64,000 bases of DNA from Pseudarthrobacter sp. AL07 (GTDB lineage Bacteria > Actinomycetota > Actinomycetes > Actinomycetales > Micrococcaceae). Shown in pieces: positions 42,898 through 52,016 of the stretch. The translations under genes were made by a program, and so were the position numbers. Where the stretch lies: NCBI RefSeq assembly GCF_029960665.1, contig NZ_JASBRB010000002.1:62001-126000 (forward strand), read 5' to 3'. Positions within the stretch are counted from its first letter, which is position 1. Each line of letters starts with the position of its first letter. The notes below the pieces were generated by a model that saw nothing but the letters and a program-made list of their open reading frames with translations, did not search any database and had not been told where the DNA came from.

Positions 42898-42933
42898 CAA
42901 AAAATCCCCGCCCTCAGAGATGAGGACGGGGAT
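42898..42933 (-). terminator. Terminator of the first tRNA-Asn gene
   Basis: On the minus strand ATCCCCG and CCTCA pair with TGAGG and CGGGGAT (one mismatch) and are followed by TTTTTT at 42898-42903. It lies just downstream of the tRNA at 42947-43019. Confidence 0.9.
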
Positions 42934-42946
42934 CTTTGTTTGTTTG

Positions 42947-43019
42947 CTCCTCCTGCTGGACTTGAACCAGCAACCCTTCGATTAACAGTCGAATGCTCTG
43001 CCAATTGAGCTAAGGAGGA
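42947..43019 (-). tRNA. tRNA-Asn(GTT), copy 1
   Basis: A 73-nt cloverleaf: acceptor TCCTCCT/AGGAGGA, D arm GCTC/GAGC, anticodon arm TTCGA-CTGTTAA-TCGAA with GTT, T arm GCTGG-TTCAAGT-CCAGC, discriminator G, CCA not encoded. It is identical to the copy at 43145, 198 bp away. Confidence 0.97.
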
Positions 43020-43102
43020 ATGAAGCAGGTATGACATTAGCAAAGTTTTCCCGGGAATGGGAAATCGACGGCAGCACAGCATCGCATACCCGCCCCGGGT
43101 AT

Positions 43103-43138
43103 AAAAAAATCCCCGTTCCGGAGACCCGGAACGGGGAT
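43103..43138 (-). terminator. Terminator of the second tRNA-Asn gene
   Basis: A perfect 13-bp stem (ATCCCCGTTCCGG at 43109-43121 with its complement at 43126-43138) with an AGAC loop is followed on the minus strand by a run of T at 43103-43109. Confidence 0.92.
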
Positions 43139-43144
43139 TGTGCG

Positions 43145-43217
43145 CTCCTCCTGCTGGACTTGAACCAGCAACCCTTCGATTAACAGTCGAATGCTCTGCC
43201 AATTGAGCTAAGGAGGA
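43145..43217 (-). tRNA. tRNA-Asn(GTT), copy 2
   Basis: Sequence identical to copy 1, same strand, with similar immediate upstream bases (TGAAGC-A/G-GGTA on the plus strand). Each copy has its own, different terminator. This indicates a tandem gene duplication that has kept the mature sequence intact. Confidence 0.97.
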
Positions 43218-43283
43218 ATGAAGCGGGTACCAGCCTAGCAAACACCGTGCGGGGAAACGAAATCGGAGTGGAATCGGCGCGTT

Positions 43284-45215
43284 TCAGGCGTCCGAGCGCA
43301 GTGCCCGGCGTTCCATTTCGAGCATCATCAGTTCCCGCTGCAGTTGCTGGATCCGGTCGTGCTCGGAGCCTGGGTCGAGTCGCTGCAGCTGGCTCATCTT
43401 GTCCGCCTTCACGCGCGTGATCTGGAGTTCAAACAGCGCAGTGAGAATGCCTCTGCCGTACTTCTGGACTCCCTCGGCGGTGCTAGCGGGCAGCGGCACC
43501 ACGGACAGTTCGGACACCAACGGCCGCAGGGGTTCCGGGACTTCCTCCATCACCTGGCCCACCCAGCGGGCGGGGTCGCCGATCAGCTCGGGGCCGGAGG
43601 CGCGCATCGCATCGTGTACGGCCAGGAAGGCGGGCGTGATGAACCGGGCCCCGGAGAAGCGCTCCCAGATGCCGCCGCCCAGGAGCGCAGGCTCCTGCAG
43701 CGCCACCTCGAGGGCCTGCCGTTCCATGGAGGCCACGGGGTCCCGTGGGTCGGGCCGCTGATAGGAAGGGACAGCGCCCGACGTCGGACCGGCAGCCACG
43801 CCGGGCCCGCCCGCCTGGGCGGACCCCAGCTGAGCCGCCGTACCGGCTCCTGAGGGCGTCCCAGGTGCAGCCGGCCCGCCTGCGGCGGCACGCTTCATGG
43901 CGACACCAACAGCCCGGCTGACATCTTCAACCGAGATGCCAAGCCAGCCGGCCAGTTCCCGGGCATACTCGGGCCTGATGGCTGCGTCGCGGATCTGGGC
44001 CACCACCGGAGCCGATTCCCGCAGCGCGGCCACCCGGCCCTCTACGGTGTCCAGGTTGTGGCGCCTGAGCGTGGCCTTGATGGCAAACTCGAACAGCGGC
44101 CGGCGCGTGGCGATCAGGTCCCGCACGGCGGCGTCGCCCCTGCTTTGGCGCAGGTCGCACGGGTCGGCGCCGGTGGGCTCCACGGCCACGTAGGTCTGGG
44201 CGGTAAAGCGCTGGTCTTCCTCGAAGGCGCGCAGTGCCGCCTTCTGCCCGGCGGCGTCACCGTCAAAGGTGAAGATAACCTCTCCCCCGGTGCCGTCGTC
44301 CGACAGCAGGCGGCGGGCGATCTTGATGTGCTCGGTGCCGAACGCCGTGCCGCAGGTGGCCACCGCCGTCGGGATTCCGGCCAGGTGGCAGGCCATCACG
44401 TCCGTGTATCCCTCAACCACCACAAGCTGGCGGTCTTTGGCGATACTGCGCTTGGCGAGGTCGATCCCGTAAAGCACCTGGGACTTCTTGTAGAGCGTGG
44501 TTTCGGGGGTGTTGAGGTATTTGGGGCCCTGGTCGTCCTCATACAGCTTGCGGGCGCCGAAGCCGATGGTGTCGCCGGCGATGTCGCGGATGGGCCAAAT
44601 GAGCCGGCCGCGGAACCGGTCATAAATGCCCCGGTTCCCCTCGGAGAACATCCCCGTCAGCTTGAGCTCCTGGTCTGTGAAGCCACGGCCGCGGAGGTGC
44701 TTCAGGAGCGCGTCCCAGCCCTGCGGCGCGTACCCCACGCCGAACTGCTCCGAGGCGGCGCGGTCAAAGCCGCGGCCGAACAGGAAGTTCCGGCCTTCGG
44801 CGGCGCCGGGCGTCAACAGCTGGGCGCGGAAGAACTCATCGGCGATTTTGTGGGCATCCAGCAGGCGCTGGCGCTTGCCCACTTCCTCACGGTTGGGGCC
44901 GGTGCCGCCGTCTTCGTAGCGCAGTTCGTAGCCGATGCGGGCAGCCAGTTTTTCCACGGCCTCATGAAATGAGGTGTGGTCCTGTTTCTGCACGAAGGCG
45001 ATAACGTCCCCGTCTTCACCGCACCCGAAGCAGTGGTACCTGCCCACCTGGGGGCGCACGGTGAACGACGGCGACCGTTCGTCGTGGAAGGGGCACAGGC
45101 CCTTGTACGTTCCCAGCCCGGCACCCTTGAGCGTGACGTAGCCATCAACCACTTCCTTGATGTCCGTGCGCTGGCGTACTTCGTCTATGTCATCGCGTTT
45201 GATCAGGCCAGCCAC
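43284..45215 (-). CDS. dnaG: DNA primase
   Basis: Protein of 643 aa. The N-terminal CHC2 zinc finger has Cys41, His44, Cys62 and Cys65. The core includes VVVEGYTDVMA and FTFDGDAAGQKA (TOPRIM acidic residues). A Gly/Ala/Pro-rich linker (about 450-480) separates the C-terminal helicase-binding domain. It synthesises RNA primers at the replication fork. It lies 52 bp downstream of dgt on the same strand, the usual dgt-dnaG neighbourhood in actinobacteria. Confidence 0.97.
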   Translation of the reverse strand: MAGLIKRDDIDEVRQRTDIKEVVDGYVTLKGAGLGTYKGLCPFHDERSPSFTVRPQVGRYHCFGCGEDGDVIAFVQKQDHTSFHEAVEKLAARIGYELRYEDGGTGPNREEVGKRQRLLDAHKIADEFFRAQLLTPGAAEGRNFLFGRGFDRAASEQFGVGYAPQGWDALLKHLRGRGFTDQELKLTGMFSEGNRGIYDRFRGRLIWPIRDIAGDTIGFGARKLYEDDQGPKYLNTPETTLYKKSQVLYGIDLAKRSIAKDRQLVVVEGYTDVMACHLAGIPTAVATCGTAFGTEHIKIARRLLSDDGTGGEVIFTFDGDAAGQKAALRAFEEDQRFTAQTYVAVEPTGADPCDLRQSRGDAAVRDLIATRRPLFEFAIKATLRRHNLDTVEGRVAALRESAPVVAQIRDAAIRPEYARELAGWLGISVEDVSRAVGVAMKRAAAGGPAAPGTPSGAGTAAQLGSAQAGGPGVAAGPTSGAVPSYQRPDPRDPVASMERQALEVALQEPALLGGGIWERFSGARFITPAFLAVHDAMRASGPELIGDPARWVGQVMEEVPEPLRPLVSELSVVPLPASTAEGVQKYGRGILTALFELQITRVKADKMSQLQRLDPGSEHDRIQQLQRELMMLEMERRALRSDA

Positions 45216-45267
45216 AGAGCCATCCTAGTCCCGGGGAACACCAGTGAAGGCCGCCCTATGGCGTCTG

Positions 45268-46566
45268 TCACCACAGCGACGGCAGGCTCCCCACGAGGCG
45301 TTCGTACATAGCCAGCGCCGAGCCGTCTGTCAGCGACGCCACCTGGTCGATGACCACCCTGAGCCGTGCGCCGTCGTCGGGCGCGTCCCGCCAGTCAGCC
45401 GCGAACATCGGCTCCAGGTGACGGTCCCCCGTGGCGTTCAGGGCAGTGACCAGAGCATGCAGCACCTCGCGCTGGCGCTCGTAGATGGGCTGGCGGTGTT
45501 CGGTGGTCATCACAAACGTGGTGGCCAGGCCCTTCATCACCGCGATCTCCATGACCGTCTCGTCCGGGACCATCAGCTCGGCGCTGTACCGGGTGAGGTT
45601 TTCCGGGCCGTAGACGGCACGGGTGGTCTCCAGTGCGCTCTGGCAGAACCGGCCGATCAGCTGGCTCGTCATGTTCTTCAGGGCGGCCATGGATTTGCGG
45701 CTGCCGTCGGCCTCGCGGACCCACACGTCGGTGGCTTCCAGCCGGGCCAGGGCAGCGTCGATCGCGGCGGGGTCGTTGTGCGGGAGGTACCACTGCTTGG
45801 CATAGCCCACCACACGGGCCCGGTGGTCCGGGTTATCCATCCAGCGCAGCTGGAAGTGCCCGGCCACGATCGCGTCCTCGACGTCGTGGACGGAATACGA
45901 AATGTCGTCGGCAAGGTCCATGACCTGTGCCTCCAGGCATGATCGGCGTTCCGGCGCGCCCTCCCTGATCCAGTCGAAGATGGGCAGATCGTCCTCGTAG
46001 GCGCCGAACTTGCTGGTGCGCTGACCGTGGATCACCGGCGCGTTCAGCGCGGACCAGGGGTATTTCGCCGCCGCGTCCAGGCTGGCCCTCGTGAGGTTAA
46101 GTCCGGCCGGGCGCCCGTCGGCGGCCAGAACCTTGGGCTCCAGCCGGGTGAGGAGCCGGAGGGTCTGGGCATTGCCTTCGAAACCGCCGATGGCATGTGC
46201 CACCTCGTTCAGGGCGGACTCGCCGTTGTGGCCGAACGGCGGGTGCCCCAGGTCATGGCTCAGGCAGGCGGTGTCCACCACGTCCGGGTCACAGCCCAGG
46301 GCGCGGCCCAGTTCGCGGCCCACCTGGGCGACTTCGAGGCTGTGGGTCAGCCGGGTGCGGACGAAGTCATCCGTATCCGGGGCTACCACCTGCGTTTTCG
46401 CGCCGAGGCGGCGCAGCGCCGAAGAGTGCAGCACCCGGGCGCGGTCCCGCTCAAAATCGGAGCGGTAGTTGTTTTTGGGCGGTTCCTCCACCCACCGGGC
46501 GGAATCGTGGGCCTCGTAGCCGGGCAGGGCCTGTGCCGTGGTGCGCGTCTCAGCCACCGGAAACAT
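45268..46566 (-). CDS. dgt: Deoxyguanosinetriphosphate triphosphohydrolase-like HD protein
   Basis: Protein of 432 aa. HD-domain metal ligands are visible in RTRLTHSLEVAQVG and LSHDLGHPPFGHNGE. DLADDISYSVHDVEDAI supplies the last Asp. The type-2 dGTPase-like form hydrolyses dNTPs to nucleoside and triphosphate. Its start overlaps the end of dusB by 17 bp, so translation of the two is coupled. Confidence 0.93.
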   Translation of the reverse strand: MFPVAETRTTAQALPGYEAHDSARWVEEPPKNNYRSDFERDRARVLHSSALRRLGAKTQVVAPDTDDFVRTRLTHSLEVAQVGRELGRALGCDPDVVDTACLSHDLGHPPFGHNGESALNEVAHAIGGFEGNAQTLRLLTRLEPKVLAADGRPAGLNLTRASLDAAAKYPWSALNAPVIHGQRTSKFGAYEDDLPIFDWIREGAPERRSCLEAQVMDLADDISYSVHDVEDAIVAGHFQLRWMDNPDHRARVVGYAKQWYLPHNDPAAIDAALARLEATDVWVREADGSRKSMAALKNMTSQLIGRFCQSALETTRAVYGPENLTRYSAELMVPDETVMEIAVMKGLATTFVMTTEHRQPIYERQREVLHALVTALNATGDRHLEPMFAADWRDAPDDGARLRVVIDQVASLTDGSALAMYERLVGSLPSLW

Positions 46567-47728
46567 CCAGTTCCGCGGCAGAGATGTCCCGGGACTGCGC
46601 TGTGTTCAGGGCACGGGATTCCAGCCAGTCCTTGGGCAGCGCCGGTTTCTTGGGCGATCCTGCCCTGCCGCGCGGGCCTTCGGCATCCACGCCGGGGTAC
46701 GGCGAGTCCAGGTCCAGCTGGCTCAGGGTCTCGCGCAGTACCTCCAGGCTGGACACCATGGCCAGTCTGGTCCGTAGTTCGCTGCCCACCACATAACCCT
46801 TGAAATACCAGGCCATGTGCTTGCGGATCTCCCGCAGGGCCTTGCCCTCGTCACCGAAGGTTTCCACCATCAGCTCAGCGTGCCGGTAGACGCTCTCGGC
46901 CACCTTGTGCAGGTCCGGCTTGTGGCGGACCTCGCTTCCTTCGAAGGCCGCCATGAGGTCACCGAACAGCCACGGGCGTCCCTGGCAGCCGCGGCCAACC
47001 ACCACGCCGTCCACACCGGTTTCCCGGACCATCCGCACAGCGTCCTCCGCGGACCAGATGTCGCCGTTGCCGAGGACAGGGATGTCCGGCAGGGCTTCGC
47101 GCAGGCGGGCGATCGCAGACCAGTCTGCCTGGCCGGAATAGAACTGCGCCGCGGTGCGGCCGTGAAGCGCAACAGCGGCCACCCCGGCATCACGGGCGAT
47201 CCGGCCGGCGTCGAGGTACGTCAAGTGGTCCTCGTCAATGCCCTTGCGCATCTTGATGGTGAGCGGGACATTGCCCTTGGACGCTTCCTTGACCGCAGTC
47301 TGGACGATCGAGGTGAAGAGATCGGTCTTCCAGGGCAGGGCGGACCCGCCGCCGCGCCGGGTCACCTTGGGAACGGGACAGCCGAAGTTCAGGTCGATGT
47401 GGTCCGCGCGGTCCTCTTCGACCAGCATGCGCACTGCGTGGCCTACCGTAACGGGGTCCACGCCGTACAGCTGGACGGAGCGGACCTTTTCGTCGTCGTC
47501 GTGCGAGATGATGCGCAGCGACTCGGGGGTGCGTTCCACGAGGGCGCGCGAGGTGACCATTTCCGCCACGTACAGGCCGCCGCCGTATTCACGGCACAAA
47601 CGACGAAAAGCGGAGTTGGTGATGCCCGCCATAGGAGCCAGGATCACGGGGGTGTCCACCGTGAGGGGGCCCAGCTTCAGGGGCGGGAGTTCCAGCTTGG
47701 GGGCGGGAGGCGTTGCGGTAACAGTCAC
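46550..47728 (-). CDS. dusB: tRNA-dihydrouridine synthase
   Basis: Protein of 392 aa from a GTG at 47728; an upstream in-frame ATG is less likely. LAPMAGITNSAFRRLCREYGGGLYVAEMV, DLNFGCPVPKV (with the catalytic Cys) and RRGGGSALPWKTD are Dus signatures; FMN-binding ALHGRTAAQFYSG and GNGDIWS follow. It reduces uridines in tRNA D-loops. About 45 extra C-terminal residues (PRGRAGSPKKPALPK...) are not part of the core. Order dusB-dgt-dnaG is operon-like. Confidence 0.94.
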   Translation of the reverse strand: MTVTATPPAPKLELPPLKLGPLTVDTPVILAPMAGITNSAFRRLCREYGGGLYVAEMVTSRALVERTPESLRIISHDDDEKVRSVQLYGVDPVTVGHAVRMLVEEDRADHIDLNFGCPVPKVTRRGGGSALPWKTDLFTSIVQTAVKEASKGNVPLTIKMRKGIDEDHLTYLDAGRIARDAGVAAVALHGRTAAQFYSGQADWSAIARLREALPDIPVLGNGDIWSAEDAVRMVRETGVDGVVVGRGCQGRPWLFGDLMAAFEGSEVRHKPDLHKVAESVYRHAELMVETFGDEGKALREIRKHMAWYFKGYVVGSELRTRLAMVSSLEVLRETLSQLDLDSPYPGVDAEGPRGRAGSPKKPALPKDWLESRALNTAQSRDISAAELDVSGG

Positions 47729-47823
47729 CTGTCCATTGTCGCAAAGGCGGGCAAATCGGCGAGCCACGCCATGTGGACACGCCCTTTGGAACTCTCCGGC
47801 AGCGCCGGGCGGCCAGCTGCCGT

Positions 47824-49287
47824 TCAGCCGCGGTCTGCGCGGCGCACCCTCCGGGCGAGGACAGGATCGTCGGAGTCTTCCGTGGACTGCCGTGACCGTC
47901 TCTCGAAGGCGGCCGCCGGGAGCGCCCCGGTAACGCCGACGTCGTCCGCGTTAATGGAGTCGGCGCCCCGGGTGCCGTTTGGTCGGCGGTCTTCGTCCGG
48001 GATGCCGACGGCGGGCTGACCCACCGTCCGGACGCCGGTGGCCTTCACCACCAGCACGGCGATCAGCGTGGTCACAGGGATGGCGAGGACCAGGCCAATG
48101 GAGCCCACAAGTGTGCGGATGACTTCTTCTGACAGCTCGGCACTGGTCAGGGTGTCCCCCAGCGGCCGGTCATACAGCATCACAATGATCAGGATGGGCA
48201 GGGCTGCACCGGCGTAGGCGAACGCGATGGTGTAGACCGTGGAGGCGATGTGATCCCGGCCGATCCGCATGGCCGAGGTGAAGAGCTTGCGGGCACTGGT
48301 GCCGGGGGCCAGCTCGTAGAGTTCCCAGACGGCGGACGACTGCGTGATGGTGACGTCGTTGAGGACACCAAGGCCGGAGATGATGAGGCCGCAGAGGATC
48401 ACTCCGGAAATGGAGATGTTGGCCGAGGTATTGATCAGGGTAGTGGCGTCGTGGCTGCCCACGCCGGCCAGGTTGGCGGCGTCGGTGGCCCAGGCAGCAA
48501 GCAGCGCCGTGATGCCCAGGCCGAACATGGTGCCCAGCAGCGCCGTGGACGTCCGCGCTGAGAATCCGTGGGCAAAATACAGGACCCCGATCATGATCAC
48601 CGTTGACCCCACCAGGGCCAGCAGCAGCGGAGGCTTGCCCTCCACCAGCCCCGGCAACATGAAGCCGGCAAGGACGAAATACGCGCCCACCAGCCCCAGC
48701 AGTGCCCGGAGTCCGCGCCAGCGTGCCACGGCGATTACCACCAGGGCATAGAGGAGCGCCAGGATCACGATGGGCAGGGTCCGGACGAAGTCAACGAAGA
48801 TGTACGCCGGGGTCCCCTGCGACGCCGCGGCACCTTGGGCGTTCGAAAGGTTGAGGTACCTGATCTGGTCACCCGGCTTCACGCCGTGGGACTGCGCCAC
48901 GTCAGGATTGATCACTACTTTGACGGGGCTGCCGCCCCGGTCCGGTTCCGTAAAAGCAAACATGCACTCGGAGCCGGCGGGGGCAGGCTGGCCGCTGGTG
49001 TCCGCGGGCGGGCTGGCGGTTGTGGAGCCCTGGAAGCAGCTTTCTTCCACGACGCTCTGGATCTTGCCGGTATCAAACGTAACGCCGGGCGCCGCCGAGT
49101 AAGGGCTGGCGAGGGAGATCCCCGCTTGGGACCCGGACGGCCACAGCATGGCCATGCCAACCAGGGTCAGCAGCGTCAGCGGCACCAGCACGGCTGCCAG
49201 GATGCGGTTTGCGTTCCGCCGGGCAGCAATCGCCTCGGCTGTCGGCTCCGAATGATCTGTTGAAACGTGGGAGTGACCGGAGCCCAT
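47824..49287 (-). CDS. YibE/F-family multi-pass membrane protein
   Basis: Protein of 487 aa. It has a short His-rich cytoplasmic N-terminus, one helix (about 27-50), an extracytoplasmic domain with two Cys (about 55-160), then about seven helices. The membrane core has the YibE/F pattern (VILALLYALVVIAVARWRGLRALLGLVGAYFVL, GLGVLNDVTITQSSAVWEL). The 70-residue C-terminus is polar and disordered. Function is unknown. It is divergent from the alpha/beta hydrolase gene; the two share about 80 bp of promoter space. Confidence 0.88.
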   Translation of the reverse strand: MGSGHSHVSTDHSEPTAEAIAARRNANRILAAVLVPLTLLTLVGMAMLWPSGSQAGISLASPYSAAPGVTFDTGKIQSVVEESCFQGSTTASPPADTSGQPAPAGSECMFAFTEPDRGGSPVKVVINPDVAQSHGVKPGDQIRYLNLSNAQGAAASQGTPAYIFVDFVRTLPIVILALLYALVVIAVARWRGLRALLGLVGAYFVLAGFMLPGLVEGKPPLLLALVGSTVIMIGVLYFAHGFSARTSTALLGTMFGLGITALLAAWATDAANLAGVGSHDATTLINTSANISISGVILCGLIISGLGVLNDVTITQSSAVWELYELAPGTSARKLFTSAMRIGRDHIASTVYTIAFAYAGAALPILIIVMLYDRPLGDTLTSAELSEEVIRTLVGSIGLVLAIPVTTLIAVLVVKATGVRTVGQPAVGIPDEDRRPNGTRGADSINADDVGVTGALPAAAFERRSRQSTEDSDDPVLARRVRRADRG

Positions 49288-49367
49288 CAGCAGTTGAACC
49301 TCATACCTTGCACTCTACGTCCGGCGCCTTAGGGTTGATAAATGGCATGAACCGAGAGGAACCACAC

Positions 49368-50108
49368 GTGACGGACCGCAGCACTCAATTTCACACCAAC
49401 GAACCTGCTGCGAGGCGGGAAGCGGCACTCACCGTACTGCCGTCCGCGGGGACAACGCGCGGCGTGGCACTGGTCCTGCACGGGGGCAAGGCACACAGCT
49501 TTGAGCCCGTGGAGGCTCGCCACCTGAGCCCGCTGCGCATGATCACGTTCGCCCGGCATCTGCACCGTGCCGGGAAGGACCATGGCCTGGCCGTGTGGTC
49601 CCTGCGGAACAGCGTGCGGGGCTGGAACGGGCCGGACAGGTCTGCACTGCAGGATGCCCGCTGGGCCCTCCAGCAGATCAGTGCGCAGCACCCTGGCGTT
49701 CCCGTGTATCTGGTGGGGCACTCCATGGGCGGCCTCACCGCAGTGAGTGCCGCGGACCATCCGCAGGTGGATGCCGTAGTGGCGCTGGCCCCTTGGCTCA
49801 GCCCGGAGACACCTGCCACTCCGCTCACTGGGCGCAAGGTCCTGATTGTCCACGGCACCGGAGACCACATGACCAGCCCGTCCCAGTCCCTGGCCTTCGC
49901 GCGCCGGGCCACCGGGACAACAGCCTCCATGCAGTATGTTTCGATCCACGGTGCCGGTCATTTTATGGTGCGCCGCGGCCGTCTGTGGCACACGCTGGCC
50001 ACCGGCTTTGTCATGACGGCCTTCGCCGCGAGCACCGGATTCACACACCCCGTCTCGCGCTCGCTGACTGAACTGGCGCCCGTGTCCTCCGCTGAAGTGG
50101 CCCTATGA
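49368..50108 (+). CDS. Alpha/beta hydrolase
   Basis: Protein of 246 aa from the GTG at 49368, chosen for the SD AGAGGA 7 nt upstream; an ATG at 49347 would add seven residues. VALVLHGGKAHS forms the oxyanion turn. The nucleophile elbow VGHSMGGLTAVS contains the catalytic Ser (about 117). VLIVHGTGDHMTSP and IHGAGHFMVRRG supply Asp and His. The substrate is unknown. It overlaps the DUF1295 gene by 4 bp, so the two probably act together in lipid metabolism. Confidence 0.88.
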   Translation: MTDRSTQFHTNEPAARREAALTVLPSAGTTRGVALVLHGGKAHSFEPVEARHLSPLRMITFARHLHRAGKDHGLAVWSLRNSVRGWNGPDRSALQDARWALQQISAQHPGVPVYLVGHSMGGLTAVSAADHPQVDAVVALAPWLSPETPATPLTGRKVLIVHGTGDHMTSPSQSLAFARRATGTTASMQYVSIHGAGHFMVRRGRLWHTLATGFVMTAFAASTGFTHPVSRSLTELAPVSSAEVAL

Positions 50109-50920
50109 GCCCTTTCCCCTGGCCGGAGTTCGCCGCGTCACTGCCCTGGACAGCGCTGGCGGTCCTGGCAGTCCTGGCGCTGACGTTTGGTGTGGCCGTG
50201 CGGCAGGGCCGGCACGCGGTGATGGACGTCGCCTGGGGCCCTGGCTTCGTGGCGGTGGCCGTCGTGTCCTGGTTCCTGTCCGCCGGATCTGGCGACGACA
50301 CCCGCAGGTTCCTGTTGCTTTTCCTGTCGGCCCTGTGGGGGTTACGGCTCGGTGCCCATATTGGGTGGCGGGCACGCGACGGACACGAAGACCCTCGGTA
50401 CAAGGCCCTGCTGGAACCTGCGCCCGGATCCAGGAACGTCTATGCACTTCGCCGTGTATACCTGCCGCAGGGCGCGGTGATGTTCTTTGTGTCCCTGACG
50501 CTGCAGGTGGGGATGTTCGCCACCGGGCCTGTGGCGTGGGTGGCCGTGCTCGGCATTCTGCTGTGGATGACGGGGTTTGTGTTCGAAACCGTGGGCGACT
50601 GGCAGCTGGCCCGGTTCAAGAAGGACCCGTCCCGCCGCGGCACGGTGCTGGATACCGGTTTGTGGCGATACACCCGGCATCCCAACTATTTCGGTGATGC
50701 AGCCATCTGGACGGGGCTGTTCCTCATCACCGCAGACTCCTGGCCGGGCATCCTGACTATCCTCTCAGCGGCGCTGATGGTGTGGACGCTGGCGGGGAAG
50801 ACCGGGAAGCCCCTGACGGAAAAGGCGATGTCCGGCCGGCCCGGCTACCGGGAATATGTCGAGGCAACCAGCGGCTTCATCCCGTGGCCGCCCAAACGCC
50901 GGCGACTGCCCCCAAACTGA
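50105..50920 (+). CDS. DUF1295 (steroid 5-alpha-reductase-like) membrane protein
   Basis: Protein of 271 aa with about six or seven helices. The C-terminal signature RYTRHPNYFGDAAIWTGLFL and GRPGYREYVEATSGFIPWPPK define the family, which is related to steroid 5-alpha reductases and isoprenylcysteine methyltransferases. It may reduce or modify lipids at the membrane. It overlaps the hydrolase upstream by ATGA. Its stop codon lies inside a 22-bp inverted repeat. Confidence 0.88.
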   Translation: MSPFPWPEFAASLPWTALAVLAVLALTFGVAVRQGRHAVMDVAWGPGFVAVAVVSWFLSAGSGDDTRRFLLLFLSALWGLRLGAHIGWRARDGHEDPRYKALLEPAPGSRNVYALRRVYLPQGAVMFFVSLTLQVGMFATGPVAWVAVLGILLWMTGFVFETVGDWQLARFKKDPSRRGTVLDTGLWRYTRHPNYFGDAAIWTGLFLITADSWPGILTILSAALMVWTLAGKTGKPLTEKAMSGRPGYREYVEATSGFIPWPPKRRRLPPN

Positions 50921-50977
50921 CTCGCAGTTAACGTCGCCATTTCGCGTTGTGAGAGCGTTAACTGCGAGTCAGTTGGG
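50911..50977. repeat. Near-perfect 22/23-bp inverted repeat between convergent genes
   Basis: The left arm (50911-50933, CCCAA-A-CTGACTCGCAGTTAACG) and right arm (50956-50977) are complementary except for one extra A. A 22-bp loop separates them. It starts 10 bp before the DUF1295 stop and ends 8 bp before the GNAT stop. It resembles the 14649 palindrome in size, loop length and position but not in sequence. It is a likely bidirectional transcription stop or REP-like element. Confidence 0.8.
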
Positions 50978-50985
50978 TACGGGGG

Positions 50986-52014
50986 TCAGTCCGAGACGAC
51001 CAGCGTGTCCGCGCCGGCCTGGCGCGCTTTGCCGGATTCCAGCAAGGGCTCGACGGCGGCGCGCAGCGCGGCCATCGAATCGTCCAGTTCCAGCATGACC
51101 GGGTGCTGGTACGCGAGGAGCGAGAGCAGGTCACGGACCGCAGCGGCGGCGTCGTCCGAGTCCAGCGCGGGTTCGTGGCCCACAAACACATCCGTGGCCT
51201 TGGCGCCCTGGGCAGACGCGTCCGCCGCCGGGTCCTGGGCCGCCTCCGCATAGCTCACCGCAAAGGCGCGGATCCGGCCCTTCTTGCTGGGCGAAACGGC
51301 GGCGCCGAACGCTGACCCCGGCTCTACGCGCAGCACCAGCGCACCGTGGGCGCCAGTGAGGTCATCCAGGAACAGCTTCTGCACCTGCCCCACCGACAGC
51401 ACGCCCGGCGAATCCCAGCCGTGGATGGATGTGTAGTACCGCCCCACGACGTCGGTCAGCTCAACGGAGCCGGTAGCGAGGTCCATCACGACGTCGGAAC
51501 CGGCGTTTTCGTCGTTGGCCGGCCCGCCGCCGTCGTTCTTCGCAGGGAACACCGGCAGCTTCAGGGCGCCCGGTTCCACCACCACGAGACGGGAACGCTG
51601 GATGGGCGCAAGCCCGAACGCCTCGGCGAACGCGGCCCCGGCAGTGCCCGGCTGCACCTTCGCGCGCAACTTGGTAACGCCCGACGGCGCCTGCTCGGCT
51701 TCGCGGCGCAGCATGGTCAGGAGCGTGGCACCGATGCCGGCGCGGCGGTGATCGCGCGCTACCTCGATGTAGCTCCACAGCCGTTCCGGGTGCAGCGAGG
51801 CTTCGTAGACAACGCCCGCCGCCACCGGAATGCCAACGCCGTCAATGACGTCCTCGGCCACGATGCAGCGGCGCCACGGCGTGCCGTCCGTGCCTCCCGA
51901 GGAGACGGCCAGAGCTCCACGGAACTGCCGGGCCTGTTCGGTCTCCGGGCCGCCCCAGATTTCCAGCAGCGTCAGGTCATCGCCCTCAAGCCATTCGCGG
52001 TATTCGATGGCCAT
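50986..52014 (-). CDS. GNAT-family N-acetyltransferase
   Basis: Protein of 342 aa, about twice the size of a single GNAT domain. The acetyl-CoA signature lies at about 87-110 (YIEVARDHRRAGIGATLLTMLRREAE: V-x-R-x2-G-G/A pattern). The C-terminal half may be a degenerate second domain and includes polar linkers (KNDGGGPANDENAG). The substrate is unknown. It lies 2 bp after the glyS stop on the same strand and is probably co-transcribed with it. Confidence 0.82.
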   Translation of the reverse strand: MAIEYREWLEGDDLTLLEIWGGPETEQARQFRGALAVSSGGTDGTPWRRCIVAEDVIDGVGIPVAAGVVYEASLHPERLWSYIEVARDHRRAGIGATLLTMLRREAEQAPSGVTKLRAKVQPGTAGAAFAEAFGLAPIQRSRLVVVEPGALKLPVFPAKNDGGGPANDENAGSDVVMDLATGSVELTDVVGRYYTSIHGWDSPGVLSVGQVQKLFLDDLTGAHGALVLRVEPGSAFGAAVSPSKKGRIRAFAVSYAEAAQDPAADASAQGAKATDVFVGHEPALDSDDAAAAVRDLLSLLAYQHPVMLELDDSMAALRAAVEPLLESGKARQAGADTLVVSD

Positions 52015-52016
52015 GC

